A stretch of 64,000 nucleotides of DNA from CAWIVH01 sp963839475 (GTDB lineage Bacteria > Acidobacteriota > UBA6911): NCBI GenBank assembly GCA_963839475.1, contig CAWIVH010000021.1, positions 186,001 through 250,000 on the forward strand, written 5' to 3'. Below, in pieces: positions 1-9,149 of this stretch. Numbering within the stretch: position 1 is the first letter of the stretch; each line of letters begins with the position of its first letter. The translations under genes and the position numbers were made by a program. The notes beneath the pieces are model-generated. The model saw nothing but the letters and a program-made list of their open reading frames with translations, searched no databases and was not told the origin of the DNA.

Positions 1-1402
1 GCTGGCGGTAGGACCGCCGCGTCACGAACGCCGACTCAATCGTCAAACCCCAAGGCAACTGACGCTGGACGGTCAGATTCGCGGCCCAGGAGGTTGGATG
101 GTTGAAGTCATAGGGATTGGCCGTGATCAGGAATGGCCACCGCCGCTGCACTGCTCCACCTGGTGCGTCGGCGAGACCGTCGCTTACGCCCGACATCGGC
201 TGGATCGGGGCGTTGCCGCCGAGCAGTGTGCTGTCGCTGACCATGGTCCGGTTGTGGAACATCCCCACGCCGGTGCGCAAAACGGTTTTCTGGTTGATCG
301 ACCAGGCCACACCGAGTCGCGGTTCGAAGACATCTTTGTGTGTTGGAGCGAACCCGTCAGGAAGTCCGTGGAAGAGCCTATCGTACTGAGGATCGAACGC
401 CACATTGACTCTGCCCTTCGCAGCTTCAGGCCATCCGCTTCCAGGCAGGACGATCCCGTTATACTGATCTCCGCTCACGATGTACCCCGACGTCCGGTCT
501 ACTATGGCTCGCTTTGTTGCATCGTAGAATTTGGGGTCGAATTCGGCGATGTTCCCCCACAGGCTATGCCACGGCGGCCAAATCACGTAACGGACGCCAT
601 ATTCTAGCGTTAAATTGGGACGCATCTTCCAGCTGTCCTGAAAAAACAGATCCATCGCGGTTGCCCGCCAGGGCGTATAGGCGCGCGTCCCCACTTCGCC
701 GTAGTTGTTGAACAGGCCCAGCGCCGCGTTGGCAACCGCGAGGCCAGTGCCATTCACCCGGTTGTCACGGAATTCGAACGAACCGTTGGCGTTGTTGGTG
801 GCGCCCGGGATCGTAGTTGACACGTTGATCTGGTCGTAGTCATTCTCGCCGGAACGCTCGATCACGACGCCCCACTTGAACATGTGGGTGCCCTTGACCC
901 AGGTCATGGTGTCGCTGAAAAGATAGATCGGGCCGGAGGATTTGAGCGGCAGGCGGCTGCCATCGTTGGTGTTGATCTTGTCCATCAGGATGGTTGGGAT
1001 TTTATCGTCCCGCACCTTGGTTCCCGGGAACAGGTAGGTATAGTTGATGCCGTACTGGGAACGCTTCTGGTACTTGGCCAACTGATCCGGCGCGATGTCG
1101 ATGTTAACGACGTCGACGGTGGGGGAAGCATTGGCCTCGTTGATTAGGTTGTTTCGAACGCTCCAGGTCCAGCTCAGCGTGGCCGACCGGTTCGGGCGGT
1201 CCGCCGTCTCGGTCCGGCCAACCTCAAACCACTGGTACAGGGAACCGCGGAACGAGATACGGTGTTTGGCATTTGGCACGTAGTCGATCTTGACCAGTTC
1301 CTTGGCGTAGTTCCGAATCGCGGGTACAGCCTCATAAAAATTGGCGGTCGAACCCGCAGGAGCAAAACCGGCTAACGGCTCCGGATACGACTTGAGAAGT
1401 GC
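1..1402 (-). pseudogene. Oar-like TonB-dependent receptor, C-terminal part beyond the frameshift (runs off the left edge)
   Basis: Reading the minus strand from about 1402 in the shifted frame gives one uninterrupted open frame to base 1. It has no start of its own: a TGA lies just upstream in this frame. The translation is receptor beta-barrel: LLKSYPEPLAGFAPAG joins directly to the N-terminal part. Further on come aromatic-rich strands such as HMFKWGVVIERSG, LFFQDSWKMRPNLTLEYG and DVFEPRLGVAWSINQ, typical of Oar-like barrels. The insertion is most simply an extra G in GTCGGCACTT on the minus strand; removing it restores N-G-V-A-L-L-K. The remaining barrel lies beyond the window. Confidence 0.8.
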
Positions 1403-2555
1403 CGACCCCGTTCGGACTCAGCCTGCTCGTCGGAATGATATTGCCGGGAAACGGCGATTTGGTTTGGGGGTCGATGATCTGCTGCGTTTTCCCCTGAAGG
1501 AACCGGTTGGTTGGGTCTAGAAGCTCGCTGAAATCACCCTGTCTCATTTTGAGGCTGGGGACCGTCCAGGTTCGCGTATCTTCCTGCCTGTTTCTGATCC
1601 ACTCCTGGGCATAGTAAAAGAAGAGTTTATCGCGGGACGTGTTAAAACCCGGGAAAGTGATCGGGCCGCCCACATCAAATCCGAACTGGTTGTAGCGGAA
1701 AGGGGATGGACGATTTGCCTGGTTGGGATCACCGCTCGCGTTGCGTCCCCAGCTATTGGCATTCAGTGCGGCGTTGCGCATGCTGTAAAAAACACCACCG
1801 TGAAATTCCCTCGATCCGCTCTTAGTGACGTAGCGGACCTGGCCGCCGGAGGTTCGTCCGAACTCCGCGGCATAGTTTGTGGTCAGAACCTGCACCTCCT
1901 GGACCGAGTCGATGTTTAGAGGACCGGCGATCTGACCGGCGGAACGGGTACGGGTCAGGACCGCCCCGTCTTGGATGACGACGTTCTCATCGCCGCGGCT
2001 TCCGGCGATATTGAATCCACCGTCGGTGTTGGATTCGCCGCTCGATGTGCCGCCTCCGCGCACGCCCGCTTTGAGCCGGACGAGGTTCTGGGGATTACGG
2101 CCGAACACAACCAGGTTATCGATCTGGCCGGAGTCGACGATACGCCCGAGAGCCGCGGTGTCTTTCTGGAGCTCGGCTGCAGCGGCGGTGACAGTCACTG
2201 TTTCGTTTTGCGCGCCGACTTCGAGATCGACATCGTTGGCAACCTTCGCGTTGGCGTCAACCTTGACTTTTTCTCTGACGTACTTCTTAAATCCCGTTAG
2301 CTCGACGGAGATCGTATAAAAGCCCACATCGAGGTTGGGTAACAGAAAGAAGCCGTTGGTTTCGGTGACAGCTGTCACGGCAATTTTGGTGCTTTCATTC
2401 GTGACCGTGACCGTGGCGCCGGGAACAAACAGGCCCGCCGGGTCCTTCACGAATCCGGAGATCTGACCGCGGTTGAACTGCGCGTACAGGGATCCGGTCG
2501 CGAGCACCAGCAACAGCAGAAATACTGGTAGTCTCTGAATGATTCTTTTGTGCAT
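1332..2555 (-). CDS. Oar-like TonB-dependent receptor, N-terminal part (frameshifted gene)
   Basis: Outer-membrane receptor for uptake of an unknown large substrate. Residues 1-25 form a signal peptide ending in LYA-Q. Residues about 27-115 match the carboxypeptidase-regulatory beta-sandwich (GQISGFVKDPAG, then GATVTVTN and TNGFFLLPNL). Residues about 140-260 look like the plug (FNIAGSRGDENVVIQDGA; VLTTNYAAEFGRTSGGQV), followed by the first barrel strands. After SPNGVG the frame runs into 28 unrelated residues and a stop. The family sequence (LLKSYPEPLAGFAP) continues in the next frame, so one base is extra at about 1402-1403. The frame and start are clear; whether the break is biological or an assembly error is not. 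Confidence 0.85.
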   Translation of the reverse strand: MHKRIIQRLPVFLLLLVLATGSLYAQFNRGQISGFVKDPAGLFVPGATVTVTNESTKIAVTAVTETNGFFLLPNLDVGFYTISVELTGFKKYVREKVKVDANAKVANDVDLEVGAQNETVTVTAAAAELQKDTAALGRIVDSGQIDNLVVFGRNPQNLVRLKAGVRGGGTSSGESNTDGGFNIAGSRGDENVVIQDGAVLTRTRSAGQIAGPLNIDSVQEVQVLTTNYAAEFGRTSGGQVRYVTKSGSREFHGGVFYSMRNAALNANSWGRNASGDPNQANRPSPFRYNQFGFDVGGPITFPGFNTSRDKLFFYYAQEWIRNRQEDTRTWTVPSLKMRQGDFSELLDPTNRFLQGKTQQIIDPQTKSPFPGNIIPTSRLSPNGVGTSQVVSGAVSRFCSCGFDRQFL

Positions 2556-2856
2556 TCTTGACCTCTAAGGTAGTTGTGAGGCATAGGCGAGACCTATACC
2601 TTGTGGTTGAGCAAAGCCGCGATCAGCCAGGGAAGATGACCGCCGTTCCAACCCCCTTCAGTCCCCCGAATTCATATCATTCCGGGGACTTCCAACGCTC
2701 GAAAGTATACCATCCGAACCGTAAAAAACTAAATCAACTGGATGTCCGAGTCAATCAAATACGGAGGCAGGGATAAGGAATATTAATGGAACATAAGGAA
2801 TGATAACGAAAAAGGGGGCACGTCCCACTCGTACACCTGTTTTTGTGCGTTCGGAA
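2556..2856. other. intergenic region between receptor and TPR gene
   Basis: A gap of about 300 bases between two minus-strand genes. It holds the candidate receptor promoter near 2704-2709 and an AT-rich stretch around 2720-2810. I see no convincing small gene or RNA. Confidence 0.5.
2704..2709 (-). promoter_or_regulatory. candidate extended -10 of the receptor gene
   Basis: On the minus strand TGG-TATACT forms an extended -10 about 150 bases upstream of the receptor start. An 18-base spacer separates it from a weak -35 (TTTAGT). It is the best promoter-like match in the gap but is unproven. Confidence 0.3.
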
Positions 2857-4491
2857 TCACCTGATGGATTTCAATAGCAGCCTGGCTTCCGCAACCGTGG
2901 AAAGGCCCGGATCGGCTCCATCCATGATCCAGAGGTAATTGCGCAGTGATTGCCTCGCTTCCGAGTTTTTTCCCATGGTTAGCAGGCACTTTCCGGAATC
3001 CAGAAGGGCTTGCACCCCATCGCCGGCCAGCGGAGGCTGGCCGGGGGCAAAGAGAGCTTCCGCTTTCCGCTCCGCCAGGCTGCGGTATTCGGCAACCGCT
3101 TCATTCATCCGGCCGCACGCAGCCAGGGTCCTTGCGAGTCCTTCCAGGGGAGGCTTGGCCGGCATGCGCTCCTTTACCCGCTGAAAACCCGAGGCTGCCT
3201 CACATGCCTTTCCTGAGGCATAAGTGATCTGCGCTTGCAGCCAATCAGCCAAGGGGAGGTTCCCGGCGGCGGCCTGTCCCTTTAAATCCGCCAGAATACC
3301 TGAAGCTGCGCCGATGGCTCCAATGCGCGTCAGAACCATTCCGGCTCCAGCCAGGGTCGCTGCGTCGGCTTGTTCGCGTGGCATGGACATTATGGCCTTT
3401 CCAGCCTCCTCCCTCTCGCCGCTCCAGTACAGAGCCTGTGCCAGGGTGAGCCAATGGCGGGAAGCCGCGGCAGCTTGATCCGATCCTCGGACCATTTCAA
3501 TGGCCGACTCCATCCTCGATCTGGCCGATTTGAAGCGGCCTCCATAGATTTCCGCCTGCGCTGTCCAATAGGCGATTTCCGATTCAGCCATTGGCGCCTT
3601 GTTCCGCGGGAACTCCTGAAGCGAACGGATGGCGATGGCTACATTTCCCTCGAGGAGATCGAGCATGGCAAACGTTTTAGCGATTTCGATGTTGCCGGGC
3701 GCGATGGCCAGGGCACGATCGCAGGCCGCGCGGGCGCCGGACAATTCTCCCCGGAACATGAGGGCTCGGCTCAGGCCCAGGTGTGAATCCGCATTCAAGT
3801 TATCCGCCTGAACCGCAAGCCCGAATTGGGCCGCGGCCTTCACAAAGTCTCCCTCTTCGAGGTCTATCTCGGCCAATTCAGTCAGTGCCATGCCATCCTC
3901 AGGGTATACGGAGAGCAGCGCATGCCATTCCCTGGATGCTGCCTGAACCTCTCCACGGCTCTTGTGGAAGGCAGCACGGATGCGATATTTTTCCCGTAAG
4001 GGAAGGGCGTCACTATCGGACATCGCGATGGAAATCAGCTCCGGATCCCGCAAGTAATGGCTCCGGCTTGCCAGTCCCTCGGCAATCCTCATCCGGGCCA
4101 GGCCAAACCGGGGAGCCAGAGAGGCAACTCTTTTCCAATGTTCCAGAGCAGCCCCGCCATTGGATAGTGCCTCCTGGACCGCCGCGTCGGCAAATTCACG
4201 CAGAGCTTCGGTGTTGTCTTTGATGGAAGCTGGAAAAAGGGACCCCGAGAATGCCGGCGAATCCGGTGATTCCCCGATCGTGCGGCGGATGTCAGTGGCA
4301 ATGATTTCCGCGGATCGGTAGAGAGCTGCCTCATTTTCCCCATAGACGATTCCCGCCGGCACCTCATTTTGAATCCGGTTATTGTTCACTTCATATATTT
4401 TAACCGAAAGGAGGTAGGCGGTCCCTGCTCGGCTGACGGTGGGGACCACGAAAGGCGGGAATCTGTTCGCGACTGCAAATCTGCAGAGCAA
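2857..4491 (-). CDS. TPR-repeat protein, main part (frameshifted gene)
   Basis: This open frame carries the helical-repeat body of a tetratricopeptide protein, with units such as EDGMALTELAEIDLEEGDF, NADSHLGLSRALMFRGE and GNIEIAKTFAMLDLLEGNV. The likely role is a scaffold or accessory protein; no catalytic motif is visible. The first dozen residues are an artefact of the wrong frame. The true N-terminus lies in the neighbouring frame (4400-4786), and joining IPAF to VVPTVSRAGTAYLLSVKIYEV restores a continuous protein with one extra base near 4450. The restored gene would start at 4786 and encode about 640 residues. Confidence 0.75.
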   Translation of the reverse strand: MLCRFAVANRFPPFVVPTVSRAGTAYLLSVKIYEVNNNRIQNEVPAGIVYGENEAALYRSAEIIATDIRRTIGESPDSPAFSGSLFPASIKDNTEALREFADAAVQEALSNGGAALEHWKRVASLAPRFGLARMRIAEGLASRSHYLRDPELISIAMSDSDALPLREKYRIRAAFHKSRGEVQAASREWHALLSVYPEDGMALTELAEIDLEEGDFVKAAAQFGLAVQADNLNADSHLGLSRALMFRGELSGARAACDRALAIAPGNIEIAKTFAMLDLLEGNVAIAIRSLQEFPRNKAPMAESEIAYWTAQAEIYGGRFKSARSRMESAIEMVRGSDQAAAASRHWLTLAQALYWSGEREEAGKAIMSMPREQADAATLAGAGMVLTRIGAIGAASGILADLKGQAAAGNLPLADWLQAQITYASGKACEAASGFQRVKERMPAKPPLEGLARTLAACGRMNEAVAEYRSLAERKAEALFAPGQPPLAGDGVQALLDSGKCLLTMGKNSEARQSLRNYLWIMDGADPGLSTVAEARLLLKSIR

Positions 4492-4786
4492 TTCCGGCCG
4501 TCACCGGAGATTTTCCGCCAGGCGACAGGATTCGACAATATTCCCGGAGCTCGGTTTCGGGAAACGTTTTCAGGCGTGGTGACTGCGCTAAAGCGAGCTG
4601 AAGGAACTGTCTGACCCGGTTTGCGATCCCATCATTGCCGGGCAGGCCGGCGATGTCGGCAACAAGAATAAGGCCGACCGGCTCCTGCAGAACAGGGCCG
4701 GATTCCGTAGGAGCAGGCGGCATCGCAGTCAACAAAATGGCTGAAAAGACAATGCTGAGCAAAAACTCAAATCTGCTTTGGGTCAT
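4400..4786 (-). CDS. TPR-repeat protein, N-terminal part (frameshifted gene)
   Basis: Starts with the hydrophobic segment FEFLLSIVFSAILLTAMPP, a signal peptide or membrane anchor. It continues as VGLILVADIAGLPGNDGIANRVRQ up to CSREQIPAF, then meets a stop 18 codons later in nonsense sequence. The start at 4786 is well supported: its ATG overlaps the thiI stop codon as ATGA, the arrangement of translational coupling. The domain up to the break resembles the N-terminal domain of extracytoplasmic TPR proteins that reads a system-wide value, but I cannot assign a family. Confidence 0.65.
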   Translation of the reverse strand: MTQSRFEFLLSIVFSAILLTAMPPAPTESGPVLQEPVGLILVADIAGLPGNDGIANRVRQFLQLALAQSPRLKTFPETELREYCRILSPGGKSPVTAGIALQICSREQIPAFRGPHRQPSRDRLPPFG

Positions 4787-6033
4787 GCTTCGATTCCGCT
4801 GCTGTCGAGGTGCGCCTGAACTGGTTCGATCTTTCCGCCGCGCCGGTTCCAGGGATGAATTGCAGGTTGATAATCCGGCCCGATAATCTCCTTCGTTGCC
4901 TGTGCGATGGCCGTCTGCACCAGCAGCGGTACATTCAACGCTGCCTCGGCTTTCTCTGCCTGCGGAACGGAGGACATCGTTTCCGGATGGGCCGGTATGA
5001 ACAGGGTGCAGCAATCCTGATCCGGAAGTATGCTGGTTTCGTAGGTGCCGATGGTGCGGGAAAGCCTCACGATGTCCTCTTTGTCATCACCGATCAAGGG
5101 GCGGAAAACAGGGAGCTGCACGGACGCGGATATCGTGCGGATATTCTCGAGCGTCTGGCTGGCAACCTGCCCCAGGCTGTCCCCGGTTGCAAGTGCCAGG
5201 GCCTTTTCCTTATAGGCCAGCTTTTCGGCGATTCGCATCATGAAACGCCGATAGAGGATCACTCTCATTGGAGCGGGGGCATAGGCCACGATCTCCCTTT
5301 GAACGTCGGCGAACGGCACCATGAAGAGTTTGGCCTCAAGCTGAAATCGGGCGAGAACCTGCAAGACTCGTCGGACTTTTTCCTGCGATTCAGCCGTGGA
5401 ATGCGGAAAGCTGTGAAAATGCACGAACAGGACCTGGCAACCCCGTCGCATAAGCCGGTAGGCTGCAACGGGAGAATCGATTCCGCCGGAGAGAAGGCAA
5501 ACGACTTTCCCGCCGGTGCCCGAAGGGAGGCCGCCCGCCCCGGCTATTTTTTCAAAATAGACAAATGCTTTTTGCTTTACGATTTCCACAAAGATCGTCA
5601 AATCGGGATCATCCAGGCGAACGGCGGCGCCCGTTAGAGATTGGACAAATCCTCCGAGTTCGCAGTTCAGTTGGTGCGAACTGAGCGGAAACTCTTTGGT
5701 TCCGCGCCGGGTATCGATCTTGAAGGTTTGAAACGGGATTTCGCGAAGTAATTCCGGCAGGGCGGACTGGATGGATTCAAGGTCCGCCGGAAGCTCGTGC
5801 GCCAAGGCGAGGTTCGCTATACCGAAGACGCGGCTGAGGCGTAAACGGATCTCGTCGGCGGGAGAATCCGGATTCAAAGCGACGAACATGCGAGCGCCGA
5901 AACGCTGAACACCACCATGATCCAGTCCTTGCATGAGTGAGCAGACGTGGCGGTTCAGGCAGCTCTCGAACCACCCCCGGTTGTTTCCCTTCAGATTGAT
6001 CTCGTGATAATGCAGCAGGAATGATCGCTTCAA
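4783..6033 (-). CDS. thiI: tRNA 4-thiouridine synthetase ThiI
   Basis: ThiI adenylates uridine-8 of tRNA and transfers sulfur to it; in some bacteria it also serves thiamine thiazole synthesis. The protein has 416 residues: an N-terminal ferredoxin-like and THUMP region (about 1-165), then an ATP-pyrophosphatase P-loop SGGIDSP at residues 182-188. A conserved-looking Cys pair sits at 341-342. The C-terminal rhodanese domain of the E. coli enzyme is absent, as in many other bacteria, so sulfur must come through another route. The stop overlaps the start of the TPR gene by four bases. Confidence 0.93.
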   Translation of the reverse strand: MKRSFLLHYHEINLKGNNRGWFESCLNRHVCSLMQGLDHGGVQRFGARMFVALNPDSPADEIRLRLSRVFGIANLALAHELPADLESIQSALPELLREIPFQTFKIDTRRGTKEFPLSSHQLNCELGGFVQSLTGAAVRLDDPDLTIFVEIVKQKAFVYFEKIAGAGGLPSGTGGKVVCLLSGGIDSPVAAYRLMRRGCQVLFVHFHSFPHSTAESQEKVRRVLQVLARFQLEAKLFMVPFADVQREIVAYAPAPMRVILYRRFMMRIAEKLAYKEKALALATGDSLGQVASQTLENIRTISASVQLPVFRPLIGDDKEDIVRLSRTIGTYETSILPDQDCCTLFIPAHPETMSSVPQAEKAEAALNVPLLVQTAIAQATKEIIGPDYQPAIHPWNRRGGKIEPVQAHLDSSGIEA

Positions 6034-6142
6034 TCGGTCCCTCGATTTTCCGGCACGATTCGCCTCGTATGGTCACCCGTTTCGCATTCAGATTTGCGTC
6101 CCACGCTGTTTTTTGTGCAGGATAATCGCCGCTTCCGCTAAC

Positions 6143-7198
6143 ATGAATCCGATGCAACCCGAAACCAGGATTGAACGCCAATCCCGCCTTAGCCGCAGGA
6201 GCTTCACCCGCCGCCTGGGTCTGGCAGGCGCCTGCCTGATCTGGTCCCCCGGACAGGAAGATAAACTACCTCAATCCCGCGTTGCTCTTGCCAAGGGCAT
6301 AGACCGGGCTGCTGCAATTCGCAATGTCATTGAATCTCTTGGCGGCTTCGATTGTCAAGGCAAGGATATCCTTCTCAAGGCCAATTTCAACAGTGCGGAT
6401 GAATATCCCGCTTCCACCCACCCTGAGACCCTGGCATCAGTCGCCCTCTGGCTGCGGGAGAGTAACTGCGCAAACCTGAAGCTCGTTGAGCGGAGCGGCA
6501 TGGGCCGCACCCGGGAAGTCTGGGCCGCCCTGGGAATTCCGGAACTCGCCAAGAAACTGGAAATCAGCTTGCTGCCGCTCGAGGATCTGCCGGCCGGACA
6601 TTGGCAGTCCAGGAAATTGGCGGGATCCCATTGGAAGCGCGGAGTGGAGGTGCCTGATTTTTTGAGCGGAGAAGCCGTTGTGGTCCAGATATGCAATCTT
6701 AAAACCCATCGTTTTGGCGGTCAGTTCAGCGCCAGCCTTAAAAATTCCATCGGATTGATTTCAAAATTCGCCCAATCCGGTGCGAAGCACAATTACATGG
6801 AAGAACTCCACGACTCCCCGGAACAGCGCTTCATGATCGCCGAGGCCAACCAGGTTTATACTCCAGGTCTGATCATCATGGACGCCGCTAAAATCTTCGT
6901 GCACGGCGGCCCCGAAGCCGGTGACGTTGTCTCACCTTCGGTTTTTGCCGCTTCGTTTGACCGGGTTGCCATCGATGCCGCCGGCGCATCTCTCCTGCGC
7001 ATCCATGGTGCGGAATATCCCTTCAATAGCACTCCGGTTTTTGAATTGGAACAGCTGTCGCGGGCCGCCGAGCTAAAGCTGGGGGCGCAATCGTCGGGGC
7101 AGATTCAGTTGCTGACAAACGATCGCGCCGGCGCCAACTTGGCGCTCCAGCTTGAAGCGGTGCTTTCATCGGCCCCATCCGACGACAAAAAAAACTGA
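6143..7198 (+). CDS. DUF362 family protein with Tat-like signal
   Basis: About 351 residues from the ATG at 6143. RRSFTRRLGLAGACLIW near the N-terminus resembles a twin-arginine signal. The body matches the DUF362 family: DILLKANFNSADEYPASTHP, a central VVVQICNLKTHRFGGQFSASLKN-like stretch, and a late GLIIMDAAKIFVHGGP. Members often sit with iron-sulfur proteins, but no cysteine cluster is visible here, so a redox role is not supported. An earlier in-frame ATG at 6113 is possible; it would put ten more residues before the signal. The function is unknown. Confidence 0.8.
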   Translation: MNPMQPETRIERQSRLSRRSFTRRLGLAGACLIWSPGQEDKLPQSRVALAKGIDRAAAIRNVIESLGGFDCQGKDILLKANFNSADEYPASTHPETLASVALWLRESNCANLKLVERSGMGRTREVWAALGIPELAKKLEISLLPLEDLPAGHWQSRKLAGSHWKRGVEVPDFLSGEAVVVQICNLKTHRFGGQFSASLKNSIGLISKFAQSGAKHNYMEELHDSPEQRFMIAEANQVYTPGLIIMDAAKIFVHGGPEAGDVVSPSVFAASFDRVAIDAAGASLLRIHGAEYPFNSTPVFELEQLSRAAELKLGAQSSGQIQLLTNDRAGANLALQLEAVLSSAPSDDKKN

Positions 7199-7402
7199 AC
7201 CCAGCACTGGATTTGTCTCATCTAATGGATTTGCGGAACACCGGGTGGTCGATGTCCGTCTCAAATCCAATGAAAATCGGATTGCGTTTTTTTTCAAATT
7301 TTCGGAAATGAACCGCAAATAGGAACGTAATAACAAGAGAAGGTAAGTTTGGAGCTTGCTTTAGCCGTTTTGTTTGGCAGAACAGTCTATTTTGGAGGTT
7401 GA

Positions 7403-7798
7403 ATGAAAAAGGATCTGAATTCCCTGATTCTGACTCGTCAGGAACTGCAGATAATGAAAGTGGTTTGGCAGAGAGGGTCGGCTTCAGTGCGCGACGTTTG
7501 CCAGGTCATCTCGAGACAGAAGCCAACTGCCTATACAACGGTTTTAACCCTGATGGGAATTCTGGAAGAAAAAGGCGCCCTAACGCATGTCAGGTCCGGC
7601 CGGGCGTATATCTATAAACCGCTATTGACCTGCCACCAGGCGACCCATAACCAGATTCATGATCTGGTAACCAGATTTTTCGATGGCAGACCGGAAAAAC
7701 TGATCGCGAATGTGCTCGAAAATGAAGTCGGGAGCCCGGAGACCATAGAAGGCATTCGACGCATGCTGGATGCCCGCAGTGAAGTACAGGTCGCCTAA
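7403..7798 (+). CDS. BlaI/MecI/CopY-family transcriptional repressor
   Basis: A 131-residue winged-helix repressor: LTRQELQIMKVVWQRGSASV, then RQKPTAYTTVLTLMGILEEKG as the recognition helix region, and a C-terminal dimerisation segment. A good ribosome site (GGAGG, bases 7391-7397 area) precedes the ATG. In the classical system BlaI is cleaved after the membrane sensor BlaR1 detects a beta-lactam; no blaR1 or beta-lactamase gene adjoins it. Acidobacterial genomes carry many such orphan BlaI genes, so its target cannot be named. It may bind its own upstream gap (7199-7402), but I saw no clear TACA-TGTA operator there. Confidence 0.9.
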   Translation: MKKDLNSLILTRQELQIMKVVWQRGSASVRDVCQVISRQKPTAYTTVLTLMGILEEKGALTHVRSGRAYIYKPLLTCHQATHNQIHDLVTRFFDGRPEKLIANVLENEVGSPETIEGIRRMLDARSEVQVA

Positions 7799-7858
7799 TG
7801 GCTGCTGCTGCGTGACGCGGTATTCGTGCATGCGGCGCGGAGCGAGAGTGTGGCGTAT

Positions 7859-7887
7859 GAGGCCCCGTTTTATGGAATGAGGGCCTC
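7859..7887. terminator. candidate hairpin between convergent genes
   Basis: GAGGCCC (7859-7865) and GGGCCTC (7881-7887) are perfect 7-base arms around a 15-base loop. It lies between the converging blaI-like and VWFA genes. There is no T-run, so it is only a possible terminator. Confidence 0.25.
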
Positions 7888-8052
7888 GCTAGTTCATATT
7901 CCGGCTTGGCAGCCTGGAAATTCCCTCATTTCCCGCCGCAAGATCAAACTGAGCCAGTCCCTTCCTATCCATCCCCCGTGGGTCCAGGATTTATCCTGCA
8001 GATTTCCTTTGAGATGCAGTCCTGCATTTATTCTGCAATTGCCGGAAGTTTG

Positions 8053-9030
8053 CTAGCTGGTGGGCGCGTAATAACCCTTACGATAACTAAGCTTCAGGTT
8101 TTTGTCGCGGATTTTGACCTCAATTTTGCGATAGGTCCCGTCTCGTTTGACGTTGGTGGACAGATAACCAATGTTGTACTGGCTGCGCAGTTCCTGGTTG
8201 ATTTGTTTGAAAGCATCTTCAAGTTCCTCGACCTTGAAGGGGAAGAACGACCGGCCGCCGGTTTCGTCGGAAAACTGCTTCATAACGCGGTCTCCGTTCT
8301 TGGTAGGGCCAACCCCAAAGAAGCCGCCCCTGTTGACGCTGATGGAAAAGATGGTGGCTTCGGCTTTCAGTGCCATCTCGAGTGCCTGATCGAATGAAGT
8401 TTTGCTGTTTTGATCCTCGCCGTCGGAAACGATCAGGATGGCCTTTCTCCCGGTTTCACGAATCAACTTTTCATCGCAGGCCAGGTAAATGGCGTCATAC
8501 ATCGCTGTGCCGCCGGCGGCGCGCAGGGTTTTTATCTGCTTTGCCATTTTGTTGGGATCGCTCGTAAAATCCTGCACCATCGTGACACCGGAATCGAATT
8601 CGAGAAGCATGGCCCGGTCATTGTCTCGCAGCACACTGTGAAAGAAGCTTGTGGCGGCGTCCTGCTCGAACTTCAGCTTCGGGGCGACACTCTGGCTGGT
8701 ATCGATCAGGAATGCCAGGGTCAGAGGAACATTCATCTCGCGACTGAAATTGCGAATCTCCTGTTTCTGGTTATCCTCCAGGATCGTGAAATCGTCTTTG
8801 GACAGGTTCGTGACAAAGGAATTGGTGTTTTTGTCCCATACGGAGCAGAAGATATTTACCAGGTCCACTGTCACGCGATAGGTTTGATCGTCGTATTTGG
8901 CACGGCTCTGCGCCGGAGCGGTCGGCGCCGGTTTAGGGGCCGGAGCCTGGGCAGATTGCGGCGAGGGTTGGGCTGCCATCGCAGTTGTCAGAATTAGGGC
9001 TGCAGCGCAACGCAGTAACGGATTCGGCAT
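8053..9030 (-). CDS. secreted VWFA-related protein (acidobacterial type)
   Basis: About 325 residues. The ATG at 9030 is chosen because AGGA lies six bases before it; a TTG at 9051 is also in frame. A signal peptide (LLRCAAALILTTAMAA-Q) is followed by a low-complexity Pro/Ala linker and a domain beginning YRVTVDLVNIFCSVWDKN and FTILEDNQKQEI. This start is typical of the VWFA-related domain first described from acidobacteria. The von Willebrand A fold shows a metal site DTSQS and later SDGEDQ. It ends with SQYNIGYLSTN and KGYYAP, as in the family. The role is unknown, probably extracytoplasmic protein binding. Confidence 0.88.
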   Translation of the reverse strand: MPNPLLRCAAALILTTAMAAQPSPQSAQAPAPKPAPTAPAQSRAKYDDQTYRVTVDLVNIFCSVWDKNTNSFVTNLSKDDFTILEDNQKQEIRNFSREMNVPLTLAFLIDTSQSVAPKLKFEQDAATSFFHSVLRDNDRAMLLEFDSGVTMVQDFTSDPNKMAKQIKTLRAAGGTAMYDAIYLACDEKLIRETGRKAILIVSDGEDQNSKTSFDQALEMALKAEATIFSISVNRGGFFGVGPTKNGDRVMKQFSDETGGRSFFPFKVEELEDAFKQINQELRSQYNIGYLSTNVKRDGTYRKIEVKIRDKNLKLSYRKGYYAPTS

Positions 9031-9149
9031 TGAGATTCCTATATCAGGCAAGGGTTAGTCCGCTCAAAATCGCATGAATTATAGGTTTGCCCATGAGGTG
9101 AGTCAAGGCGGCGGCTTTGGGAATCGCGGCTGTGATCGAGCGGGTGGCC

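Noticed and set aside
4400..4500. Programmed ribosomal frameshift in the TPR gene
   Set aside because: No slippery heptamer or strong stem is visible at the junction, and a similar one-base insertion occurs in the neighbouring gene, so an error or mutation is simpler.
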